Notes under the pieces: model-generated
What the model was told of the DNA's origin: nothing
The model's database searches: none
Seen by the model: the letters and a program-made list of their open reading frames with translations, nothing else
Assembly: GCF_002813445.1 (NCBI RefSeq)
Contig: NZ_PHHD01000001.1
Coordinates: 2,666,001-2,730,000 of the forward strand
Source: Pseudomonas tolaasii NCPPB 2192
Lineage (GTDB): Bacteria; Pseudomonadota; Gammaproteobacteria; Pseudomonadales; Pseudomonadaceae
Direction: 5' to 3'
Length of the DNA: 64,000 nucleotides
Position numbers and translations under genes: made by a program
Part shown: positions 22,973-31,385 of the stretch, piece after piece
How positions within the stretch are numbered: position 1 is the first letter of the stretch
Layout: every line of letters starts with the position of its first letter

Positions 22973-24256
22973 ATGAACCTCGAATACCTGTCGGGCTTCG
23001 GCAATGAATTCGCCAGCGAAGCCTTGCCCGGCGCGCTGCCCGTCGGCCAGAACTCCCCGCAAAAGGCCCCCTACGGTCTCTATACCGAACTGTTCTCCGG
23101 CACCGCCTTCACCATGGCGCGCAGTGAAGCCCGCCGCACCTGGCTGTACCGCATTCAGCCATCGGCCAATCACCCGGCGTTTGCAAGACTTGAGCGGCAG
23201 CTGGCCGGTGGACCACTGGGCGCCGTGACGCCGAACCGACTGCGCTGGAACCCGCTGGAAATGCCGACTGAAGCGACGGACTTTATCGACGGCCTCGTCG
23301 GCATGGTTGCCAACTCCGCGTCGGAAAAGCCTTCAGGCATCAGCATCTACAACTACCGCGCGAATCGCTCGATGGAGCGCGTGTTCTTCAATGCCGACGG
23401 TGAACTGCTGATCGTTCCCGAGCAGGGCCGCCTGCGCATCGCCACCGAATTGGGCGTGCTTGAAGTGGCGCCGCTGGACATTGTGGTGCTGCCGAGAGGC
23501 TTGAAATTCCGCGTCGAATTGCTCGATGCCCAGGCGCGCGGCTATGTTGCCGAAAACCACGGTGCGCCGCTGCGTCTGCCGGACCTGGGGCCTATCGGCA
23601 GCAACGGCCTGGCCAACCCGCGTGACTTTCTCTCGCCGGTTGCCCACTACGAAGATGTGAAAAAACCTACATTGCTGGTGCAGAAATTCCTCGGTGAACT
23701 CTGGGCCTGCGAGCTGGACCATTCGCCGCTGAACGTGGTCGCCTGGCACGGCAATAACGTGCCGTACAAATACGACCTGCGCCGTTTCAACACCATCGGC
23801 ACCGTGAGTTTCGATCACCCGGACCCGTCGATCTTCACCGTATTGACCTCGCCGACCAGTACCCACGGCCTGGCCAACCTCGACTTCGTGATCTTCCCGC
23901 CGCGCTGGATGGTGGCCGAAAACACCTTCCGGCCGCCGTGGTTCCACCGCAACCTGATGAACGAATACATGGGCCTGATCCAGGGCGCCTACGACGCCAA
24001 GGCCGAAGGCTTCCTGCCCGGCGGCGCGTCGCTGCACAGCTGCATGAGCGCCCACGGTCCGGACGGCGAGACCTGCACCAAAGCGATCAATGTCGACCTG
24101 GCGCCGCACAAGATCGACAACACCATGGCCTTCATGTTCGAGACCAGCCAGGTGCTTCGCCCCACGCAGTTCGCCCTCGAATGCCCGCAACTGCAACCCT
24201 CTTACGACGCGTGCTGGGCCTCGCTGCCCGCCACCTTCAACCCGAACCGGAGATAA
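22973..24256 (+). CDS. hmgA: Homogentisate 1,2-dioxygenase
   Basis: This 427-residue non-haem iron enzyme opens the homogentisate ring to maleylacetoacetate in tyrosine and phenylalanine breakdown. The family landmarks are NLEYLSGFGNEFASEALPGA at the N-terminus, YNYRANRSMERVFFN, then the iron-binding region FPPRWMVAENTFRPPWFHRN with its histidine and glutamate, GASLHSCMSAHGPDGET and the C-terminal FMFETSQVLRPTQFALECP. The length is as in other bacterial HmgA. GAGG precedes the ATG. It is the first gene of hmgA-fahA-maiA. Confidence 0.96.
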   Translation: MNLEYLSGFGNEFASEALPGALPVGQNSPQKAPYGLYTELFSGTAFTMARSEARRTWLYRIQPSANHPAFARLERQLAGGPLGAVTPNRLRWNPLEMPTEATDFIDGLVGMVANSASEKPSGISIYNYRANRSMERVFFNADGELLIVPEQGRLRIATELGVLEVAPLDIVVLPRGLKFRVELLDAQARGYVAENHGAPLRLPDLGPIGSNGLANPRDFLSPVAHYEDVKKPTLLVQKFLGELWACELDHSPLNVVAWHGNNVPYKYDLRRFNTIGTVSFDHPDPSIFTVLTSPTSTHGLANLDFVIFPPRWMVAENTFRPPWFHRNLMNEYMGLIQGAYDAKAEGFLPGGASLHSCMSAHGPDGETCTKAINVDLAPHKIDNTMAFMFETSQVLRPTQFALECPQLQPSYDACWASLPATFNPNRR

Positions 24257-24258
24257 CC

Positions 24259-25545
24259 ATGACTGAGCCCACACCGACCCGCAGCTGGGTGACCTCCGCC
24301 AACGGTCACCGCGATTTCCCCCTGCAGAACCTGCCGCTGGGCGTGTTCAGCATCAATGGCTCGGCGCCGCGCAGTGGCGTGGCCATTGGCGACGCCATCC
24401 TCGACCTGCATGCCGCGCTGGATGAGTTTGACGGTGAAGCGCGCCGCGCCGTCGAAGCCACCGCCGGTGGCCAGCTGAACGCGTTTTTCGAGTTGGGCCG
24501 TGGCCCGCGCGTAGCCTTGCGCGAGCGCCTGCTCGAACTGCTCGCCGAGGGCAGCAAGCTGCACACCCGCGAGGCTCAGGTGCTGCACCGCGCCGCCGAT
24601 TGTCAGATGCATTTGCCGGCGAAAATCAGCGACTACACCGACTTCTACGTCGGCATCGAGCATGCGCAGAACGTCGGCAAACTGTTCCGCCCGGATAATC
24701 CCCTGCTGCCTAACTACAAGTACGTGCCGATCGGCTACCACGGCCGCGCGTCCACCATTCGTCCATCGGGCACGGATGTGCGTCGCCCCAAAGGCCAAAC
24801 GCTGCCGGCAGGGCAAACCGAGCCGACGTTTGGCCCATGCGCTCGCCTGGATTACGAGTTGGAACTGGGCATCTGGATCGGCCAGGGCAATGCCATGGGC
24901 GACGCCATTGCCATCGGCGACGCCGCCGACCACATCGCCGGTTTCTGCCTGCTCAATGACTGGTCTGCGCGTGACATTCAGGCCTGGGAATACCAGCCGC
25001 TGGGACCATTTCTGTCGAAAAGTTTCATCACCAGCATTTCGCCGTGGGTCGTCACCGCCGAAGCATTGGAGCCGTTCCGCCAAGCGCAACCGGCGCGCCC
25101 CGAAGGCGACCCGCAGCCACTGCCGTATTTGCTGGATAACCGTGACCAGAAAGCCGGTGCCTTTGACATCGAACTGGAAGTGCTGCTGACCACCGCCTCC
25201 ATGCGTGAGCAGAACCTGCCCGCTCATCGCCTGACCCTGAGCAATACCCGGCACATGTACTGGACCGTGGCGCAAATGGTTGCGCACCACAGCGTCAACG
25301 GCTGCCAGTTGCAGGCCGGCGACCTGTTCGGTTCGGGCACCTTGTCCGGCCCGCAACCCGGTCAATTCGGCAGCCTGCTGGAAATCACCGAGGGCGGTAA
25401 AAAGCCGATCGAACTGGCCTCGGGCGAGGTGCGCAAGTTTCTCGAAGACGGCGACGAAATCATCCTGCGGGCCCGTTGCAGCCGTGAAGGGTTTGCCTCC
25501 ATCGGCTTCGGCGAATGCCGTGGCACTGTGGTCGCGGCGCGCTAA
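24259..25545 (+). CDS. fahA: Fumarylacetoacetase
   Basis: This 428-residue hydrolase carries out the last step of the homogentisate pathway, splitting fumarylacetoacetate to fumarate and acetoacetate. It has the FAH N-terminal domain (residues 1-115) and the catalytic domain with DFYVGIEHAQNVG, YKYVPIGYHGRAST, DYELELGIWIG, GFCLLNDWSARDIQAWEYQP and FGSGTLSGP, which carry the metal ligands and catalytic histidine of the family. The ATG is two bases after the hmgA stop, so translation is coupled. Also called hmgB in pseudomonads. Confidence 0.95.
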   Translation: MTEPTPTRSWVTSANGHRDFPLQNLPLGVFSINGSAPRSGVAIGDAILDLHAALDEFDGEARRAVEATAGGQLNAFFELGRGPRVALRERLLELLAEGSKLHTREAQVLHRAADCQMHLPAKISDYTDFYVGIEHAQNVGKLFRPDNPLLPNYKYVPIGYHGRASTIRPSGTDVRRPKGQTLPAGQTEPTFGPCARLDYELELGIWIGQGNAMGDAIAIGDAADHIAGFCLLNDWSARDIQAWEYQPLGPFLSKSFITSISPWVVTAEALEPFRQAQPARPEGDPQPLPYLLDNRDQKAGAFDIELEVLLTTASMREQNLPAHRLTLSNTRHMYWTVAQMVAHHSVNGCQLQAGDLFGSGTLSGPQPGQFGSLLEITEGGKKPIELASGEVRKFLEDGDEIILRARCSREGFASIGFGECRGTVVAAR

Positions 25546-25557
25546 GAGGGCAGGGCG

Positions 25558-26202
25558 ATGGAACTCTATACCTATTACCGCTCCACATCATCGTACCGGG
25601 TGCGTATCGCCCTGGCGCTCAAAGGGCTGGATTTCGACGCGATACCGGTCAACCTGCTGGTGCCGCCGGGCGGCGCCAATCGGCAGCCCGAGTACCTGGC
25701 GATCAACCCGCAGGGTCGTGTGCCAGCGTTGCGCACCGATGAAGGCGAGTTGCTGATTCAGTCGCCCGCGATCATCGAGTACCTCGACGAACGTTATCCA
25801 CAGGCGCCGCTGCTCTCCAAAGACCTGGCGATCCGTGCCCACGAGCGCGCAGTGGCATCGATCATTGGCTGTGACATTCATCCGCTGCACAACTCCAGCA
25901 CGCAGAACCTGCTGCGTCAGTGGGGGCACGATGAGGCGCAGTTGCTGGAGTGGATCGGGCACTGGATCAGCCAGGGCCTGGGCGCCGTTGAGCAGTTGAT
26001 TGGCGATAAAGGGTTTTGCTTTGGTGAGGCGCCGGGGATGGCTGACGCGTTTCTGATTCCGCAGTTATATGCGGCGGAGCGCTTCAAGGTGTCGCTGGCC
26101 GCGTACCCGCGCATTGGACGCGTGGCGGCATTGGCGGCCCAACATCCGGCGTTTGTGCAGGCGCATCCCGCCAACCAACCGGATACCCCTGCCACACCCT
26201 AA
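25558..26202 (+). CDS. maiA: Maleylacetoacetate isomerase (zeta-class GST)
   Basis: This 214-residue glutathione-dependent enzyme isomerises maleylacetoacetate to fumarylacetoacetate between the other two steps. It has the zeta-class N-terminus YTYYRSTSSYRVRIALALKG; the serine motif is STSS, with serine in place of the usual cysteine (S11). It also has AINPQGRVPALRTDEG, QSPAIIEYLDERYP and the helical C-terminal domain ending in HPAFVQAHP. It starts twelve bases after fahA and is last in the operon; a REP pair follows. Confidence 0.94.
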   Translation: MELYTYYRSTSSYRVRIALALKGLDFDAIPVNLLVPPGGANRQPEYLAINPQGRVPALRTDEGELLIQSPAIIEYLDERYPQAPLLSKDLAIRAHERAVASIIGCDIHPLHNSSTQNLLRQWGHDEAQLLEWIGHWISQGLGAVEQLIGDKGFCFGEAPGMADAFLIPQLYAAERFKVSLAAYPRIGRVAALAAQHPAFVQAHPANQPDTPATP

Positions 26203-26205
26203 ATC

Positions 26206-26298
26206 AATGTGGGAGCTGGCTTGCCTGCGATAGCGGTCTGTCAGTTGATTATCCACTGACTGGCACTCCGTCATCGCAGGCAAGCCAGCTCCCACATT
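26206..26298. repeat. REP-type inverted repeat pair
   Basis: Perfect 26-base inverted arms at 26206-26231 and 26273-26298 contain GTGGGAGCTGGCTTGCC and the tetramer-type GCGAT end. The interior has a second small stem (GTCAGT..ACTGAC). It sits between maiA and the MFS transporter gene. Confidence 0.9.
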
Positions 26299-26339
26299 TT
26301 GATCGGCGTCATGCTTATAAAAATAATAGGTACCTTGCG

Positions 26340-27710
26340 ATGCACAATCAGATTGCCAGCTTTCGCGCGGCACTCGACGCCCGTCCGGTGTCGCGCTATC
26401 AGTGGTTGATCCTTCTGTTGCTGGCGCTGCTGCTGGTAACCGATGGCTACGATGCCCAAGTACTCGGTTATGTGGTGCCGGCCTTGGCCAAGGACTGGAG
26501 CCTGGAAAAGGCTGCGTTCGGCCCGGTATTCAGCGCCAACCTGTTGGGGCTGACATTGGGCTCTCTACTGGTGACGCCCCTGGCCGACCGCTTTGGCGTG
26601 CGGCGCATTCTGCTCGGTTGCGTGCTGATCTACGCCAGCCTCACGGTGCTGATGGTGTTCGCCAATTCGCTGACCACCTTGATGGCCGCACGGTTTATCT
26701 GCGGCATCGGCATGGGCGGCGCGATGCCGAGCGCCATGGCGTTGATGTCGGAATATTCACCACCGCGCATGCGTACATTGATGGTCACGTTGGCGGCGTG
26801 TGGTTTTTCGTTCGGTGGCGCGGCGGGTGGCTTTGTGGCGGCAGGCTTTATCGAAGGCTACGGCTGGCAGGCGGTGTTCCTGGCGGGCGGCGTGACGCCT
26901 TTGTTGCTGTTTCCGTTTTTGGTGTGGCTGCTGCCGGAATCCCTGCCGCGTTTGTTGCGGGATGCGCCGCCGTATTCGCGACTGCAAAAAGTCACCGCGC
27001 GCATGTTGCCAGGCTGGCAGCCACCGTTGGCCAGCGAGGCGGAAAACGCGCGCGAGCAGGGCAGCAAACTCACGGTGGTGGAACTGTTCCGCAACGGTTA
27101 CGCGCGCCCGACCGTGCTGATCTGGGCGACCTTTTTTGTCAGCTTGATCCTGCTGTATTTCATGATCAGCTGGCTGCCGTCACTGTTGCTGGAAAGCGGT
27201 CTGGCCTTGAAAGAAGCCAACCTGGTGACCTCGATGTTCCTGTTCGCCGGTACCCTGGGCGCCATCGGCATGGCCTGGTTTGCCGACCGCCTCAAAAGCA
27301 AGGTTCGGCTGTTGTCCGGCGTGCTGGCGGCGGCGGCGGTGTGCACCATTTTGCTCGGTCTGAACCACGACAACCCGCGTTATCTGGTGGCTTTTGTGTT
27401 TGCCGCGGGGTTTTGCATCATTGGTGGCCAACTGACGCTCAATGCCTTTGCCAGCAACTTCTACCCGGCTCACGTGCGCGCCACCGGCACCGGCTGGGCA
27501 TTGGGCGTGGGGCGATTTGGCTCAATCCTCGGGCCGCTGTTTGGCAGCATGCTGCTGGCGATGCACATTCCGGTGGAGCAGATCTTTTTCTTCTGCGCGA
27601 TTCCGGCGGTGATGGCGGCGTTGTTGATTATTCAAGTGCGTTCGCCGGGGAGCGTGGCGCCGCAGAACCCGCTGCATGGAGATATCCTCAAGGCTCCTTC
27701 GCATCACTGA
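26340..27710 (+). CDS. MFS transporter of the aromatic acid:H+ symporter (AAHS) type
   Basis: This 456-residue inner-membrane protein has twelve predicted membrane segments. The loop 2-3 motif LADRFGVRRILL and the AAHS-type features DGYDAQVLGYVVPAL, with an aspartate pair in helix 1 as in PcaK, and LPESLPRLL before the central loop are present. It follows the homogentisate operon after a REP pair, so import of an aromatic acid that feeds this pathway is a reasonable guess. Substrate is not proven by sequence. The ribosome site is weak. Confidence 0.85.
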   Translation: MHNQIASFRAALDARPVSRYQWLILLLLALLLVTDGYDAQVLGYVVPALAKDWSLEKAAFGPVFSANLLGLTLGSLLVTPLADRFGVRRILLGCVLIYASLTVLMVFANSLTTLMAARFICGIGMGGAMPSAMALMSEYSPPRMRTLMVTLAACGFSFGGAAGGFVAAGFIEGYGWQAVFLAGGVTPLLLFPFLVWLLPESLPRLLRDAPPYSRLQKVTARMLPGWQPPLASEAENAREQGSKLTVVELFRNGYARPTVLIWATFFVSLILLYFMISWLPSLLLESGLALKEANLVTSMFLFAGTLGAIGMAWFADRLKSKVRLLSGVLAAAAVCTILLGLNHDNPRYLVAFVFAAGFCIIGGQLTLNAFASNFYPAHVRATGTGWALGVGRFGSILGPLFGSMLLAMHIPVEQIFFFCAIPAVMAALLIIQVRSPGSVAPQNPLHGDILKAPSHH

Positions 27711-27730
27711 TTCACTGCAGCTCCCACTTG

Positions 27731-28534
27731 TCAGTGCACCACTGAATTGGGCGGCAAATGCCCCAGCCGCTCGGTCAGGCGCAGGCGCTGGATCGGGTCT
27801 TCGCTGAGCAGCAAGGCATGTTCCAGGTCGAAGCGTTCGGCGCTCGGGCAGTCCAGGCGCTGGTACAGGCTGGCGCGTGCCAGGTAATCGGCAGCGCTGG
27901 CGTTGCCCAGTTCCAGCACGCGCTCGGCATCGATCAGCGCGTCGAGCGGGGCATCGTTGGAAAGGTGCAACTGGCGCAGGTTGCGTGACAGCCGCTGCAA
28001 AATCGCGCGGGGTTCGGCGGTGAGCAAATGGTCGGCCTGAAGCTTGAGGTTTGGCCCGTATTGCCGGTGCAGCAACTCGCGGCAATCGTTCGGGTACAGA
28101 CGCCGTCCGCCGCAGGGGTCAAGCAGGTGATCGGCGCCGGGTACTCGCAGCAAAAAATGCCCGGGGAAGTTCACGCCCACCATGGGAATGTTGAGGCGTC
28201 GCGCCATCTCCAGCGCAATCAGCCCCATCACCAACGGCTGCCCGCGCTTGCGTTGCAACACCTTGTCGAGCAGGGCGGCGGCAGGGCGCAGTGGCGTAAA
28301 GTCGTCCTGGGCAAACCCCAGGTCATTCAAGCGGCGCAGCAAAGGTTGGCCGAGTTCATCGGCCGGCAACATCGGCATGCCCACGCTCACCTGTTGTTGC
28401 AGCACCAGCAGCTCTTGCAGGATCAGGGGCGGCTGCACGCTTGGGTCGTGCTCGGCGGCAATCCACAGCGCGGCTTCAAACAGCGCAGGGGGTGAGCGTT
28501 GCAGGCAGGCGAAAAAGGCGGTGCGGGGATTCAT
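27731..28534 (-). CDS. SirB1-family protein with transglutaminase-like core and TPR-like tail
   Basis: This 267-residue cytoplasmic protein has the SirB1 signature. LLDKVLQRKRGQPLVMGLIALEM and VGVNFPGHFLLRV include the histidine, and LLDPCGGRRLYPNDC lies in the region that corresponds to a transglutaminase-like fold. The catalytic-type cysteine is not in the classical position. A helical C-terminal part (about 185-265) resembles TPR repeats. The function of the family is unknown. It is convergent with the MFS gene and divergent from the leucine-dehydrogenase-like gene. Confidence 0.85.
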   Translation of the reverse strand: MNPRTAFFACLQRSPPALFEAALWIAAEHDPSVQPPLILQELLVLQQQVSVGMPMLPADELGQPLLRRLNDLGFAQDDFTPLRPAAALLDKVLQRKRGQPLVMGLIALEMARRLNIPMVGVNFPGHFLLRVPGADHLLDPCGGRRLYPNDCRELLHRQYGPNLKLQADHLLTAEPRAILQRLSRNLRQLHLSNDAPLDALIDAERVLELGNASAADYLARASLYQRLDCPSAERFDLEHALLLSEDPIQRLRLTERLGHLPPNSVVH

Positions 28535-28721
28535 TGCATTCTCCGGCGGATGCCCCCGTTTTAGCCTCGCTGTGAAATTTCGTCCAGCATCTTAAGAAAT
28601 ATCCCACCTGCTTATGTCGCGTAGCCCGCGAAACCGCGCGGCTTATTCCAGCGTGCTCCGGCAGTTTTCTCCCGCAAGCCTATACTTGGGCCTCTACCAG
28701 AAGTGATTCGGGAGCTTGACG

Positions 28722-29741
28722 ATGTTTGCTCTCATGCACAGCACCCGCCTTGAATCGCTGCACCTGAGCATCGACCCGGCTACCGGGCTGAAGGCGGTCA
28801 TAGCCATTCATAACAGCCGCCTGGGCCCCGCCTTGGGCGGTTGTCGCTACCTTGCTTACCCCGACGACGAAAGTGCCGTGGCCGACGCCGCGCGCCTGGC
28901 CCAGGGCATGAGCTACAAAGCCGCCCTGGCGGGCCTGCCGGTGGGCGGAGGTACGGCAGTGATCATTCGCCCGGTGCATGTGGAAAGCCGGGCGGCGTTG
29001 TTTGAAGCCTTCGGTCGTTGTGTGGAAAAACTCGATGGCCGCTTCGTCACCGCCATCGACAGCGGCACCTCGGTGGCGGACATGGACTGCATCGCCCAGC
29101 ACACCCGTTTCGTCACCAGCACCACCGCCGCCGGCGACCCGTCTTCCCACACGGCCATGGGCGTATTCACTGGCATCCGCACCACCGCCATGGCGCGGCT
29201 GGGCAGCGACAACCTCGAAGGCCTGCGCGTGGCCGTTCAGGGCCTGGGCAACGTCGGCTTTGCCCTCGCCGAACAGCTGCATGCAGCGGGCGCTGAACTG
29301 CTGGTCAGCGACATCGACCACGGCAAGGTGCAACTGGCCATGGAACAACTCGGCGCACACCCCATCGCCAACGACGCCTTGCTCAGTACGCCGTGCGACA
29401 TCCTTGCGCCCTGCGGCCTTGGCGCGGTGTTCAACCGCCACACCGTCGGCCAATTGCGTTGCGCGGCGGTGGCGGGTTCGGCCAGCGCACAACTGACCAA
29501 CCTGGACATCGCCGACCAGTTGGAAAGGCGCGGCATCCTTTACGCCCCGGATTACGTGATCAACTCCGGCGGCTTGATCTACGTGGCGCTCAAACACGGC
29601 GGTGCCGAACTGCCAGGCATCACCGCCCACCTGTCGAATATCGGCACGCGCCTCACTGAGATCTTCGCCCACGCCCAGGCTGAAAAACGCTCCCCCGCCC
29701 GTGTAGCGGATGAGCTGGCCGAGCGCCTGCTCTACAAATAA
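28722..29741 (+). CDS. Leu/Phe/Val dehydrogenase family protein with altered catalytic lysine
   Basis: This 339-residue protein belongs to the amino-acid dehydrogenases that deaminate branched-chain amino acids with NAD+. The N-terminal catalytic domain has LGPALGGCRY, GMSYKAALAGL (K66, matching the substrate-binding lysine) and VTAIDSGTSVADMDCIAQHT; the C-terminal Rossmann domain has VAVQGLGNVGFALAEQL and PDYVINSGGLIYVALKH. In the glycine-rich loop the family reads GGGK; here it reads GGGT (T78), so the general-base lysine is replaced. The codon ACG is one base from AAG. The enzyme may be inactive or have a changed role. GGGAG precedes the ATG. Confidence 0.88.
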   Translation: MFALMHSTRLESLHLSIDPATGLKAVIAIHNSRLGPALGGCRYLAYPDDESAVADAARLAQGMSYKAALAGLPVGGGTAVIIRPVHVESRAALFEAFGRCVEKLDGRFVTAIDSGTSVADMDCIAQHTRFVTSTTAAGDPSSHTAMGVFTGIRTTAMARLGSDNLEGLRVAVQGLGNVGFALAEQLHAAGAELLVSDIDHGKVQLAMEQLGAHPIANDALLSTPCDILAPCGLGAVFNRHTVGQLRCAAVAGSASAQLTNLDIADQLERRGILYAPDYVINSGGLIYVALKHGGAELPGITAHLSNIGTRLTEIFAHAQAEKRSPARVADELAERLLYK

Positions 29742-29750
29742 CCCAGGCAT

Positions 29751-29786
29751 TAAAAAGGCCCTGAGTCAGTAACTCAGGGCCTGTTC
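29751..29786. terminator. Bidirectional intrinsic terminator
   Basis: Perfect 11-base arms AGGCCCTGAGT (29756-29766) and ACTCAGGGCCT (29772-29782) surround a five-base loop. The A run on the left gives a U run for minus-strand RNA from yebG, and a short T stretch follows for plus-strand RNA from the dehydrogenase gene. Confidence 0.88.
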
Positions 29787-29796
29787 AATTCGGGCT

Positions 29797-30057
29797 TTAC
29801 TCTGCCGTCGGGTTCAGCAACTCGGACAACGCGTCCGGCTGGCTCTTGAACGCCTTGGCAAATACATCGCGGTTTTTGGCCATGTAGATCCCGGCCTCTT
29901 CCACCTGCTGCTCGCTCAGGGACGGCACGGCTTTTTGCAACACTTCTGCCAGCAACTCAGCGAGTTCAAGCATTTTGTCATGACGGTCAGCTTCGGCTTT
30001 ATCCATGAACAAACGCTCCAGATCTCGGCTGCTGCGGTATACCACTTCGACGGCCAT
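29797..30057 (-). CDS. yebG: YebG-family SOS-regulated protein
   Basis: This 86-residue protein has the YebG pattern: MAVEVVYRSSRD at the N-terminus, KAEADRHDKMLELAELLAEVL and a helical KNRDVFAKAF end. In E. coli YebG is a small DNA-damage-inducible protein of the LexA regulon with no settled biochemical role. A consensus LexA box lies 44 bases upstream (30101-30116), which supports the identification. The gene is a single transcript ending at the bidirectional terminator. Confidence 0.88.
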   Translation of the reverse strand: MAVEVVYRSSRDLERLFMDKAEADRHDKMLELAELLAEVLQKAVPSLSEQQVEEAGIYMAKNRDVFAKAFKSQPDALSELLNPTAE

Positions 30058-30100
30058 TCACCACCTCACATGCCTTCACGATAGTTGTCTTTTGCGACTA

Positions 30101-30116
30101 CTGTATTCATATACAG
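30101..30116. promoter_or_regulatory. LexA (SOS) box upstream of yebG
   Basis: CTGTATTCATATACAG matches the CTG-N10-CAG LexA consensus with an AT-rich alternating core. It is placed where a yebG promoter should be and points to DNA-damage induction. Confidence 0.88.
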
Positions 30117-30129
30117 TGAAAAGGGTAAG

Positions 30130-30160
30130 CCAAACCACGGGGTTTGGGTAGCAGTTTTTT
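30130..30160 (+). promoter_or_regulatory. Hairpin with spaced T run in the psiE leader region
   Basis: CCAAACC (30130-30136) and GGTTTGG (30141-30147) form a seven-pair stem with an ACGG loop; six Ts follow after seven bases. It could be a weak terminator or attenuator before psiE. The rest of the 190-base yebG-psiE gap shows nothing else I can name. Confidence 0.3.
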
Positions 30161-30305
30161 AATGTAGCCCGTAAATACAGGTTTGCAGTGCCTCATATCA
30201 CCCCGCCATCATCTTATACCCGCCTCTGGCCTTTTTTCTGCATGCAGAACAACCGTCACGTCCAACCCGCACTATCCGGTCAAGTCGACCTAAGGAAGCA
30301 TCATC

Positions 30306-30794
30306 GTGAAAATCAACTGGGCCGAAAAGCTGCGTCAGAACGTGCATGAACTGGCTGAATCCCTGGGCAACCTGTTCGTCGAGTCGTTCCACTATCTGGC
30401 GTTGTTCGCCATTGGTGCGGTGACGGCCTGGGCGGCGGTGATGGAGTTTTTGGGGATGCTGGAGAACGGGCACATCAAGATCGATGACATCTTGCTGCTG
30501 TTCATCTACCTGGAATTGGGCGCGATGGTCGGGATTTACTTCAAGACCAACCACATGCCCGTGCGTTTCCTGATCTACGTGGCGATCACAGCGCTTACAC
30601 GCCTGCTGATCTCCAACGTATCGCACCACAACCCGCCGGACGTGGGAATCATCTACCTGTGTGGCGGCATTCTGCTGCTGGCGTTTTCGATTCTGGTGGT
30701 GCGTTACGCCTCGTCGGCGTTCCCCTCGGTGAAAGTCGAAGGCCCGCGCCGCAAGGGCGAGGCGAGCCTGGAGACCGAGAAGGGCGAGCTTTAA
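30306..30794 (+). CDS. psiE: PsiE-family inner-membrane protein
   Basis: This 162-residue protein has four hydrophobic segments (about 30-50, 60-80, 85-105, 110-130) and the family sequences ESFHYLALFAIGAVTAW and DDILLLFIYLELGAMVGIYFKT, followed by HHNPPDVGIIYLCGG. PsiE was named for phosphate-starvation induction in E. coli; its activity is unknown. The start is GTG at 30306, preceded by AAGGA. Its stop overlaps the convergent DUF3509 gene by four bases. No Pho box was recognised. Confidence 0.88.
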   Translation: MKINWAEKLRQNVHELAESLGNLFVESFHYLALFAIGAVTAWAAVMEFLGMLENGHIKIDDILLLFIYLELGAMVGIYFKTNHMPVRFLIYVAITALTRLLISNVSHHNPPDVGIIYLCGGILLLAFSILVVRYASSAFPSVKVEGPRRKGEASLETEKGEL

Positions 30795-31108
30795 AGCCCG
30801 ACGCTGAAGGGCAGGGTACGGGAGGGCGGTGGCTGCAGCAGTTTGTGGCTGTCGCCGTCGGTCATCAGCGCCAGGATCTCCATGGCGCTGTGGCCCTGCT
30901 CGATGGCGATGCCGAATTGAATGCTGTGCACCAGACGTTTGAGCCGTTGCGGGTCGTTGCGCTGTTCGGCGCTGATCATGCGTTTGGCGACCACGCCTGA
31001 CTCGTCCGAAAGGGTCAGCATGATGCTGCCGTCCAGCCGTTGGATGCTCAGGTTGACACGGTAGGTTGGCGTGAATGTGTCGGTGATGATCTGAAAAGGA
31101 TTGTCCAT
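30791..31108 (-). CDS. DUF3509 small protein
   Basis: This 105-residue cytoplasmic protein has no recognised domain beyond the Pseudomonas DUF3509 family (MDNPFQIITDTFTPTYRVNLS at the N-terminus, LDGSIMLTLSDESGVVAKR). It has no membrane segment. It converges with psiE and the two stops overlap. Its function is unknown. The ATG at 31108 has no strong ribosome site. Confidence 0.78.
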   Translation of the reverse strand: MDNPFQIITDTFTPTYRVNLSIQRLDGSIMLTLSDESGVVAKRMISAEQRNDPQRLKRLVHSIQFGIAIEQGHSAMEILALMTDGDSHKLLQPPPSRTLPFSVGL

Positions 31109-31261
31109 GGTGCGTTACCGCCTGATAAGAACATGCAGTCATTGACGACCGGTGTCGGGAATAGTTCGCGTCCCCTGACCACTGGCCAAATTCCGTTTCC
31201 CTCATCAGCTTCACAGCAAGGGCCGTGCCGTAGAGCCATTTCCCACGCACTGAAGCTCCAA

Positions 31262-31350
31262 TGTGGGAGCGGGCTTGCCCGCGATTGCGGTGTGTCAGCC
31301 AATGGATACTTGGCTGAAAGAGCGCTATCGCGGGCAAGCCCGCTCCCACA
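31262..31350. repeat. REP-type inverted repeat pair, GCGGGCTTGCCCGC variant
   Basis: Perfect 24-base arms at 31262-31285 and 31327-31350 carry GTGGGAGCGGGCTTGCCC, a variant of the main class in this window. It lies between the DUF3509 gene and the 3' end of the serine transporter gene. The remaining part of the gap shows no gene. Confidence 0.9.
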
Positions 31351-31385
31351 GTTGTTTTGGGTTGTTATGGAGCGGGTGGGCTATT

